Below are positions 44,395-51,300 of a DNA stretch of 64,000 bases, one piece after another. The translations under genes were made by a program, and so were the position numbers. Within the stretch, counting starts at the first letter, position 1. Every line of letters begins with the position of its first letter. The DNA is from Pseudohaliea sp964438205 (GTDB taxonomy: Bacteria; Pseudomonadota; Gammaproteobacteria; Pseudomonadales; Halieaceae): the NCBI GenBank assembly GCA_964438205.1, contig CAYTJQ010000004.1, positions 30,268 to 94,267 of the forward strand, in the 5' to 3' direction. The notes under the pieces are model-generated. The model saw nothing but the letters and a program-made list of their open reading frames with translations, searched no databases and was not told the origin of the DNA.

Positions 44395-46533
44395 ATGCAT
44401 CGCCGTCTCCTCGCCTGTGCCGTGGCGGCACTCAGCACCGTCGCCCCCCAGGCCGAAAACCTGCCGCTGGAAGAAGTCGTCATCACCGTCAGCAAGCGGG
44501 AAGCCACCCGCCTGGACGTGCCCGGCACCGTCGCCGTGTTCGACGCGGGGCTGCTGCGCGAGGAGGGCGTGGGCGATATCCGCGCCGCCCAGGCGCTGCT
44601 GCCCGCCATGCGCCTGCAGCAGGAAAACACGTCTACCCAGGTCTACATCCGCGGCATCGGCTCCACGCTGGATTTCCCGCAGCTGGACCCGCCGAGCTCG
44701 CTGCACCTGAACGGTGTCTACGTGCCGCGCGAGGCTAACAGCACGGCGCTCTTCGATCTCGACCAGCTCGAGGTGCTGCCCGGCCCGCAGGGCACGCTCT
44801 ACGGCCGCAGCACGCTCGGCGGCGTGGTCAACGCGAGCTTCGCCCGCCCCGCGGACGGCAGCCCGGGCTACCTGCTGTTCGAGGCCGGCAACTACGACAG
44901 CCGGCGCCTGAGTGCCGCCGGGGACGTCAGTCTCGGCCGCGACCTGACGCTGCGCCTGGCCACCGACTACCAGGAACGGGACGGTTACCTCGCCAGCGGT
45001 GCCGACGCGCTGGACAACCTCGCCGGCCGCCTGTCCGCTAGCTGGACGCCGGGCGACCGCTTCAGCGCCTACGGCTGGGTCAATGTCGCCGACATGGACG
45101 GCAGCCCGCCGAACCTCGTGGTGAAGGGCGTCGACCCGGAAAGCGGCGGGCTGTCGCCCGACAGCTACCTGCGCTCCGATCCCTGGAACGACCGCTTCCC
45201 GGAACCCTGGAATGCCTTTCTGCCCTTCGGCCAGCCGCAGGCGGAGGAATACCGGGACTACGAGAACGTGCTCGCGGGGGGCGAATTCAGCTACCGCCTG
45301 TCGCCGACGCTCACGCTCAGCTACCTGCCGGCGTTCACGGACTTCACCGTGTCCAGCAACTACTGGCTCGGCGCTTTCCCGGCGAACAAGACCGACAGCT
45401 ACCGGCAGCAGATCCACGAGCTGCGCCTCCTCGGCAGCGCCGACTGGGGCGACTGGCTCGCCGGGCTTTACGCCTATCGCATGGACAGCGACGGCTACTT
45501 CCTGTTCGGCGGCTTCGACACCGTGGCGCTGCCCGGTCCCGCGGGGCTGCCGGTACCCGTGAGTATCGTCGACGACAACCGCATCGAAGGTATCGCGGCC
45601 TTCGGCGAGGCGGAAATCGCGCTGGGCGAACGCTGGCGCCTGACCCTCGGTGGCCGTCTCAGCAGCGATCGCCGCGACGGCGCCGGGCGCTTCTTCGACG
45701 GCATGGGCCTTGCGCCCTTCGAGGCCGACGGCGACGGCGAGTACGACCACCTCGACTTCAAGGTCGCGCTGAGCCGGGACATCGGCAACGGCCTGGTCGC
45801 CTACGGCACCGTGCAGACCGGCTACATGCCCGGCACCTTCAATCCCTACGCGGGCACCGCCACGCAGCCGAACACCGTCGACGAGGCCGAGCTCGTGAGC
45901 TACGCCCTCGGCATGAAGGGCAGCAGCGCCGGCGGCCGTGCCAGCGGCAGCATCGAGGCCTTCTACTACGACTACGACGGCCTGTTCGGCTCCGCCTACA
46001 ACACGGTGCTCAATGCCACGCAGACCTTCAATGTCGAGCAGACGGAGGTGCAGGGCGTGCAGTTCGAGCTGGCCCTGCTGCCGACCGCGCGCAGCGCGCT
46101 GAGCCTGTCCGGCGCCTGGATCGATGCCGAGTACACGGATTTCGACCTGCCTGACGGCACCGCCAGCTACGACGGCTTCCGCGCCCAGTACGCACCGGAG
46201 TGGTCCCTCGTCGCCCGCTACCACCACGACTTCGATGTCGCCGGCGGCCGGCTGCGGGCGGCGCTCAGCACACGCTACGAGAGCAGCTTCTGGGCGGACT
46301 TCTCGCACACTCCCGGGGGGCGGCAGCAGGCGGCGCGCAAGAGCAACGCGCAGCTGACCTGGTACCCGGCCGACGAGGGCTGGAGCGTGGGCCTGTGGGT
46401 GCGCAACATCGAGAACGAGGCGGTAATCGCCGCGACTGCCGGGGGCAGCAACCTGCCGCCGAACCCGGACGGGGCCACCGCCTCGCTGGAGGCACCGCGC
46501 ACCTGGGGTGCGCGCTTTACCCTGGATTTCTAG
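44395..46533 (+). CDS. TonB-dependent receptor (third)
   Basis: 712 residues. A signal peptide of about 20 residues is followed by a plug starting LEEVVITVSKREATRLDVPG, with YIRGIGSTLDFPQLDPPSS and LEVLPGPQGTLYGRSTLGG. The barrel ends WGARFTLDF. Compared with the other two, the plug motif carries LPGPQ instead of LRGPQ or LKGPQ. GGGAGGAT precedes the ATG. A strong intrinsic terminator directly follows the stop, so it is monocistronic. No pathway neighbour suggests its substrate. Confidence 0.9.
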   Translation: MHRRLLACAVAALSTVAPQAENLPLEEVVITVSKREATRLDVPGTVAVFDAGLLREEGVGDIRAAQALLPAMRLQQENTSTQVYIRGIGSTLDFPQLDPPSSLHLNGVYVPREANSTALFDLDQLEVLPGPQGTLYGRSTLGGVVNASFARPADGSPGYLLFEAGNYDSRRLSAAGDVSLGRDLTLRLATDYQERDGYLASGADALDNLAGRLSASWTPGDRFSAYGWVNVADMDGSPPNLVVKGVDPESGGLSPDSYLRSDPWNDRFPEPWNAFLPFGQPQAEEYRDYENVLAGGEFSYRLSPTLTLSYLPAFTDFTVSSNYWLGAFPANKTDSYRQQIHELRLLGSADWGDWLAGLYAYRMDSDGYFLFGGFDTVALPGPAGLPVPVSIVDDNRIEGIAAFGEAEIALGERWRLTLGGRLSSDRRDGAGRFFDGMGLAPFEADGDGEYDHLDFKVALSRDIGNGLVAYGTVQTGYMPGTFNPYAGTATQPNTVDEAELVSYALGMKGSSAGGRASGSIEAFYYDYDGLFGSAYNTVLNATQTFNVEQTEVQGVQFELALLPTARSALSLSGAWIDAEYTDFDLPDGTASYDGFRAQYAPEWSLVARYHHDFDVAGGRLRAALSTRYESSFWADFSHTPGGRQQAARKSNAQLTWYPADEGWSVGLWVRNIENEAVIAATAGGSNLPPNPDGATASLEAPRTWGARFTLDF

Positions 46534-46963
46534 GCCCGGGCTTCCCGGGCGTTTTCCGGCGCGCTTCGAGCACCGCCTCGTAGCGCGTGCGCAGCCGGTC
46601 GTGGTGCTCGATATCCGCGAGGGCGGAGAGCCGGTCCGCGGGCGCCGCCGGCGCTTTCTCCCCGCCCCGGGGTTTCCCCGCCGTCTTCGCAGCGCCGGTA
46701 TCGGCTGGCGCCGCATCGTCCCGCACCGGGCGGAACTGCCAGAGCACGAAGGCCAGCGCCCCGTACACGATGGCGATCTTGCCGGCGAGGGCCCAGACCA
46801 GGGCCCCCGGGTGGCGCAGCTGCAGGTAGTGGGCGACATCCTGGTAGAGCACGTTGGTCACGAGCGCGAAGAGCAGCACGGCGACGATGCGGAAGATGCG
46901 GCCGCGGTAGCGGCGGAAAAAAAACAGCAGCGACGAGTACTTGACGATGCGGAACAGCGACAC
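46517..46963 (-). CDS. hypothetical membrane protein
   Basis: 148 residues from a GTG start 2 bp after the stop of the upstream small gene. Two membrane helices are visible (SLLFFFRRYRGRIFRIVAVL into LLFALVTNVLYQDV, and VWALAGKIAIVYGALAFVLW). A soluble tail rich in Ala, Lys and Pro and a final charged helix (LSALADIEHHDRLRTRYEAV) follow. The last 17 bp overlap the convergent receptor gene and its terminator. I do not recognise the family. Coupled with the gene at 46966, probably as one two-gene unit. Confidence 0.65.
   Translation of the reverse strand: MSLFRIVKYSSLLFFFRRYRGRIFRIVAVLLFALVTNVLYQDVAHYLQLRHPGALVWALAGKIAIVYGALAFVLWQFRPVRDDAAPADTGAAKTAGKPRGGEKAPAAPADRLSALADIEHHDRLRTRYEAVLEARRKTPGKPGPRNPG
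46534..46555 (+). terminator. intrinsic terminator after the third TonB receptor
   Basis: A 7-bp GC stem GCCCGGG/CCCGGGC with a CTT loop starts right after the stop codon and is followed by GTTTT. It lies within the 3' end of the convergent hypothetical gene. Confidence 0.8.
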
Positions 46964-46965
46964 GG

Positions 46966-47208
46966 TCAGATGCCGATGTTGATGCCGAGCAGCAGGGCGG
47001 CGATACCGAAGCCCTTCCAGCCGAGGCCCGACCAGATCTCCTTCTCCTTCTCGGCGACGAGGTACTCGAGGTCCTCGCTGCTGTAGTCCGCTTCCGAGCG
47101 GCCCGCGTGAATCATGTCCTGGCGCACCTTCGCGATCGCCGCCTCGCGCAGCTTCCTGCGCACGGCTTTCGGTGCGCGAATGCGTCGTCCCGGTGCGTGG
47201 TCGGTCAT
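46966..47208 (-). CDS. small hypothetical membrane protein
   Basis: 80 residues. A basic, helical N-terminal half (RRIRAPKAVRRKLREAAIAK) is followed by an acidic stretch (DYSSEDLEYLVAEKEKEIW) and one C-terminal membrane helix (GFGIAALLLGINIGI). The start ATG has AGGAGGG upstream. It is followed within 2 bp by another membrane protein gene, suggesting that the two products interact. Family not recognised. Confidence 0.65.
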   Translation of the reverse strand: MTDHAPGRRIRAPKAVRRKLREAAIAKVRQDMIHAGRSEADYSSEDLEYLVAEKEKEIWSGLGWKGFGIAALLLGINIGI

Positions 47209-47386
47209 GGCTGGGCCCTCCTGGTGCCGAGGGGCAGAGTGTAGCCCGCGGTGCCCGCCCGCGCACGGGGCGGTCGTTGGACGCCGGCATCCTTGCGTTG
47301 GATCAAAAAATGCCCGTTACAAGCAACGGCTTTACTCCTAAACTGGGAGCGCGGTACCGATTCCGATAACAGGGAGTAAGCAGCTG

Positions 47387-48110
47387 ATGCTTGAAAAAGA
47401 ACTCGCCCAGGCCGCCAGGATGGCGGAAGAGGCCAACAAGCGCGTCGAGAAACTGCGCGCGCGCCTTCTCGCCGAAACGGAAAAAGCCCACGCGAGGGTC
47501 AAGCGCGACCTCGACGCGGCGCGCAAGAAGCACGACCAGGCGAGCGCGCGCCTGAACAAGGCCCGTGCGGCCCTGCGTTCGAAGGCGACGAGCGCCAACC
47601 AGAAGCGCGTCGACGAACTGATCAGGCAGGTGCAGGACCTGACGGAGACGATCGCGAGCATGGCGCGTGCCGCTTACGACTACGCAGAGAAACTGGTGCC
47701 GATCCGCGCTGATCTCGTCCTCGAGGCGCGCAAGGCCGAAGCGGCAGAGCGTGCAGCGGAGATGGTAGAGAAAGCCGCCCGCGCCCGTGCGTCGCGCAAC
47801 ACGGCGAAGAAGAAAGCGCCGGCCGGGAAGAAGGCTGCACCGAAGAAGGCGGCAGCAAAGAAGGCCGCACCGAAGAAGNNNNNNNNNNNNNNNNNNNNNN
47901 NNNNNNNNNNNNNNNNNNNNNNNNNNNNNNNNNNNNNNNNNNNNNNNNNNNNNNNNNNNNNNNNNNNNNNNNNNNNNNGCACCGAAGAAGAAAGCGGCAC
48001 CGAAGAAGGCGGCTCGCAAGGCACCGGCGAAGAAGAAAGCTCCAGCGAAGAAGAAGGCGCCGGCAGCAAAAAAGCGCGCGGCAGCGCCCCGGAAAGCAGC
48101 GGCCAGCTGA
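47387..48110 (+). CDS. AlgP-like histone H1-type protein with Lys/Ala/Pro-rich tail, interrupted by a gap
   Basis: The first 130 or so residues form a charged coiled coil (LAQAARMAEEANKRVEKLRA, DLDAARKKHDQASARL). A low-complexity tail of KKA/PKK repeats starts near residue 140 and continues after the gap (APKKKAAPKKAARKAPAKKK) to the stop at 48108-48110. The structure matches AlgP (AlgR3) of Pseudomonas, a DNA-binding protein with KPAA-type repeats, and histone H1-like proteins generally. The pre-gap part ends on a complete codon and the repeat frame resumes on a complete codon, so the missing length is a multiple of 3. GGGAG precedes the ATG. Confidence 0.8.
47879..47978. other. assembly gap (100 N) in the lysine-rich repeat
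   Basis: Exactly 100 N within a repetitive coding region, the kind of place where short-read assembly fails. The coding frame requires a true length divisible by 3, so 100 is a placeholder. Confidence 0.98.
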
Positions 48111-48120
48111 CCCTGGAGCT

Positions 48121-48150
48121 CTGACGCCGCGGTTTGCCCCGCGGCGTCAG
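48121..48150. terminator. bidirectional hairpin between the AlgP-like and PQQ-type genes
   Basis: A perfect 12-bp stem, CTGACGCCGCGG (48121-48132) with CCGCGGCGTCAG (48139-48150), and loop TTTGCC. The right arm contains the stop codon of the convergent sugar dehydrogenase. No T-tract follows on either strand. Confidence 0.7.
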
Positions 48151-49247
48151 CGGCCGGTGTCCTCCGCCGGCCTCACCCGCACGAGCCGCCCTGCCTCGCT
48201 GTCGGTCAGCAGGTAGAGGAACCCGTCCGGCGCGCTGCGCACGTCGCGAATCCGCTCTGCGAGCTCGCCGAACAGGCGCTGCTCGCCGACAATGGTGCCG
48301 TCCTCCAGGTCGAGGCGGCGCACGTCCCGGTCTACGAGCGCACCCACGAACAGGTCGCCGCGCCAGGCGGGAAAGCGGTCTCCCCGGTAGAGAGCCAGCC
48401 CCGAGGGCGCGATACTCGGCACCCAGACCTTTTCCGGGCCGAGCATCCCGGGCCAGCGCCGGTACGGCGAGATGCGGGCGCCGCTGTAATCGATGCCGTG
48501 GGTCACCGCGGGCCAGCCGTAGTTCGCGCCGGGCAGCAGCCGGTTCACCTCGTCGCCGCCGCGCGGTCCGTGTTCGTGCAGCCAGACCCTGCCGCCGGCC
48601 TCGTCCACGACGAGCCCCTGCGGGTTGCGGTGGCCCAGGGTCCAGATCCGTCGCGCGCCGGTCTCCGCCAGCGGGTTGTCGGCGGGTACCGTGCCGTCGT
48701 CGCGGATGCGCAGGACCTTGCCGAGTTCACTGGCCGGGTCCTGGGCGGCCTCGCGGTAGTCGAAACCCTCGCCGGTGGTCAGCAGGAGCGTGCCGTCCGG
48801 CAGGAAGGCCAGCCGGCCACCGTAGTGCTGCGGCGTGGCCTTGAGCGGCTGTACCCGCAGGATCTCCTCGCCGTCGGCAAGGCCCGCGGCCGTGAGCCGG
48901 CCGCGGAACACCGCCGTCGCGTTGGCACCGGGGCCGCCGGCGGCGTAGCTCAGGTACACGAGCCGGTTGTCGGCGAAGCGCGGGTGCAGGACAACGTCGA
49001 AGAAGCCGCCCTGGCCGGCAACATAGGTCTCGGGTATGCCGGCGAGGGGCTGCCGGCCGCCTTCGCGATCGATGCGCAGCAGCCTGCCGCGGCGCTCCGT
49101 GACCAGGAAACTGTGGTCCGGGAGCTGCGCCACGGACCAGGGGTGGTGCAGGTCGCTGGCCACGGTTTCTAGACGGTAGGGTTCGCCGCGGGCGGCGGCG
49201 CCGGCAAGGAGAAAGGCCGCCAGGACTAACGGCAGGGTGCGGGGCAT
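48147..49247 (-). CDS. PQQ-dependent sugar dehydrogenase, YliI/sorbosone dehydrogenase family
   Basis: 366 residues. The signal peptide ends near AAARGE. The beta-propeller has the family blocks ASDLHHPWSVAQLPDHSFLV, GQGGFFDVVLHPRFADNRLV, LTTGEGFDYREAAQDPASEL, WTLGHRNPQGLVVDEAGGRV and HEHGPRGGDEVNRLLPGANY, with the catalytic His and PQQ-contacting residues. It is a soluble or loosely bound periplasmic aldose dehydrogenase passing electrons from PQQ to the respiratory chain. The second ATG (49247) is chosen because it starts the signal peptide. No PQQ biosynthesis genes are present in the window. Confidence 0.9.
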   Translation of the reverse strand: MPRTLPLVLAAFLLAGAAARGEPYRLETVASDLHHPWSVAQLPDHSFLVTERRGRLLRIDREGGRQPLAGIPETYVAGQGGFFDVVLHPRFADNRLVYLSYAAGGPGANATAVFRGRLTAAGLADGEEILRVQPLKATPQHYGGRLAFLPDGTLLLTTGEGFDYREAAQDPASELGKVLRIRDDGTVPADNPLAETGARRIWTLGHRNPQGLVVDEAGGRVWLHEHGPRGGDEVNRLLPGANYGWPAVTHGIDYSGARISPYRRWPGMLGPEKVWVPSIAPSGLALYRGDRFPAWRGDLFVGALVDRDVRRLDLEDGTIVGEQRLFGELAERIRDVRSAPDGFLYLLTDSEAGRLVRVRPAEDTGR

Positions 49248-49314
49248 GGCGGCTTTCCACGGCAAGGCTCTGCGGTCATTATAGCCTCACAGCTTTCGCC
49301 GGAGTTCCCTGACC

Positions 49315-49767
49315 ATGTTGCGTACCGTCGTCGCTTTCCTCGTCGCGCTGTCCGCGACCTACCTCCTCGGCAGCATCGCCGCGACTCAGTTCGTGCTGCA
49401 GGAGGTAGTGGCGCTGGGCCCGGTGGTGCCCTGGTCCGTGCGCCTCGAGACGACCGGCCAGGACCTGGTCGGCCTCGCCGGCAGCTACCTGCCGCTCCTC
49501 GCGCTGGCGTTCGTGCTGGCGCTGCCGGTGGCTGCGCGCCTCGTTCGTCTCGCGCCGGCGGCGCGCCCTGCCTGGTACCCGGCTGCGGGCTTCGTGGCCG
49601 TGCTGGCGCTGCATCTCATCATGAAGGCGGTCCTCGGGGTGACCGGGATCGCCGCCACGCGCAGCCTCGCGGGCCTGCTGGCGCAGGGCGCCGCCGGTGC
49701 GGTCGGCGGTGCCCTGTTCCAGGTGCTCACTGCAGGCCGGCGTCCTGCCGCGCCGCACGGCGCTTGA
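49315..49767 (+). CDS. hypothetical membrane protein with four helices
   Basis: 150 residues with four hydrophobic helices (VVAFLVALSATYLLGSIAA, YLPLLALAFVLALPVAARLV, AAGFVAVLALHLIMKAVLG, LAGLLAQGAAGAVGGALFQ). No catalytic motif is seen, and the family is not recognised. The last 41 bp overlap the convergent MltF-like gene. It has a short intergenic distance (67 bp) to the divergent sugar dehydrogenase. Confidence 0.7.
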   Translation: MLRTVVAFLVALSATYLLGSIAATQFVLQEVVALGPVVPWSVRLETTGQDLVGLAGSYLPLLALAFVLALPVAARLVRLAPAARPAWYPAAGFVAVLALHLIMKAVLGVTGIAATRSLAGLLAQGAAGAVGGALFQVLTAGRRPAAPHGA

Positions 49768-51286
49768 GGACATTGCTCGCGACCATCCGGTAGGTCAGGT
49801 AATAGCGGTAGATGTTGGTGACATACTGCACCGTCTCCCGGCCGATCTCGCGGGCCGCGATCACCTCGACGTTGTCGAACCACACGTTCGGGTCGTAGCC
49901 CTCTGCCTCCGCGGCCCGGCGCAGGCCGCGCACCCGGGCCGGCCCGGCGTTGTAGGCGGCCAGCGACAGCAGCAGCTGGTCGAGTTCGCTGATCGCCGGG
50001 TCATCGAAATAGCGGCCGCGGAGGAAGTCCATGTACTTGATGCCGGCGTGGATGTTGTTCTCCTCGCTGCCGATGTCGGGGATACCGACGTTCGGGTCCG
50101 CCGCCGTGGAGGGCAGCAGCTGCATGATGCCCACGGCGCCGGCATGCGAGCGGACGCTCTGGTCCAGCCGTGATTCCTGGTAGCCCTGCGCTGCGGCCAT
50201 GAGGTACTCGATGCCGTAGCGCTCGCCGTAGCGCCGGAAGATGGTCTCCAGGGCCTCGAAGCGGGCGTAGTCGTCTTCACTGAGGGCATTGGAAGCCCAG
50301 TCGAAGTCGCGGATGTAGCGGTTGCGCAGCACGTTGCCGATCAGCGTTCCCTCCCGGTTCTCGCGCAGGAAGGCGTCCACGCTCGTCTTGAGCTTCGGGC
50401 TGTCCTTGCGCATGGCCCAGGCCAGGCGGCCGGCCTCGCGGAAGGTGATGTCGGGCCGCGGCGTGAGGTCGGTAAAGACACCCTCCCAGGCCTGGACCTT
50501 GTACTCGTCGACGATGGCCCAGGGCAGCAGGCCGGCGTTGACCATCTCGATCAGGTCGTCGTCCTCCAGGCTCTCGGGCATCGGCTCGATCGTGACCGGC
50601 GCCATGCCGTCGCCCTCGAGGCGCTCGTTCAGCTGGCGCACGCTCTCGGCGTAGCTGCTGGTGAGACGCAGGTAGACGGTCTGCCCCGAGAGGTCCTCGA
50701 CGCGCTCGATCGGCGGGGCGCCCGGGCCGGTGACGAGGATCTCGTTGAGCGGCTTGCTGGTCGGGATGCTGAAGTCCACTTCCTCGGCCCGCTCGGGCGT
50801 CATGGTCAGCCCGGCGGCGATGATGTCGCCGCGGCCGGCGAGGAGGGCGGGCACGAGCTGGTTCCGGGCGACGGGAATGATCACGGTGTTCACCCGCAGG
50901 TGGCCGCGCTCGAGTTCGTCGTTGATGTGGTCCTCGAAGCGTTTTACCAGCTCCGCCACGAGGCCGGCCCCGCGCCCCTCGTCGAGGTAGAAGCGGCCCG
51001 GGCCGTAGACCGTGAGTACCCGGATGATCCGGCGCTCTTCCATGCCGTCCAGGTCGCCGGTCCAGGGCCGCGTGAACGCCAGGGCGCCGTCGTCGAGGGC
51101 GACACCGGTTTCACCGGGTTTTTCCGTTGCTATGTCCGTCGCCGGCGGTGTTTCCCCTGCCGCGGCCTCCGCCGGCGGCGCGGGCGGAGGCGGGGCGGCG
51201 TCGTCGGGCGCGTCCGCGCCGCAGGCGGTGAGCGCCAGCAGGCACAGGGACAGGAGCAGGGTTCCCCGCAGGGGCAGGATCGACAT
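49727..51286 (-). CDS. mltF: membrane-bound lytic transglycosylase, MltF-like lipoprotein
   Basis: 519 residues. Lipobox LTACG with the lipid Cys at about residue 22, then a Pro/Ala-rich linker. An N-terminal periplasmic solute-binding-like domain (about 80-320; RIIRVLTVYGPGRFYLDEGR, GDIIAAGLTMTPERAEEVDF) precedes the SLT domain, whose catalytic Glu lies in AAAQGYQESRLDQ. GAVGIMQLLPSTA and LSLAAYNAGPARVRGL follow. This is the MltF architecture; the enzyme cleaves peptidoglycan strands at the outer membrane to 1,6-anhydro ends. It follows the S8 protease gene by 14 bp, suggesting a shared transcript. Confidence 0.9.
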   Translation of the reverse strand: MSILPLRGTLLLSLCLLALTACGADAPDDAAPPPPAPPAEAAAGETPPATDIATEKPGETGVALDDGALAFTRPWTGDLDGMEERRIIRVLTVYGPGRFYLDEGRGAGLVAELVKRFEDHINDELERGHLRVNTVIIPVARNQLVPALLAGRGDIIAAGLTMTPERAEEVDFSIPTSKPLNEILVTGPGAPPIERVEDLSGQTVYLRLTSSYAESVRQLNERLEGDGMAPVTIEPMPESLEDDDLIEMVNAGLLPWAIVDEYKVQAWEGVFTDLTPRPDITFREAGRLAWAMRKDSPKLKTSVDAFLRENREGTLIGNVLRNRYIRDFDWASNALSEDDYARFEALETIFRRYGERYGIEYLMAAAQGYQESRLDQSVRSHAGAVGIMQLLPSTAADPNVGIPDIGSEENNIHAGIKYMDFLRGRYFDDPAISELDQLLLSLAAYNAGPARVRGLRRAAEAEGYDPNVWFDNVEVIAAREIGRETVQYVTNIYRYYLTYRMVASNVLKRRAARQDAGLQ

Positions 51287-51300
51287 GGGCGAGTTCCTCT

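Noticed and set aside
47979..48124. A Glu/Ser-rich end (TEEESGTEEGG) if the AlgP-like frame is read through 100 N
   Set aside because: This comes from the arbitrary gap length. The Lys/Ala-rich frame after the gap continues the repeat and has its own stop at 48108.
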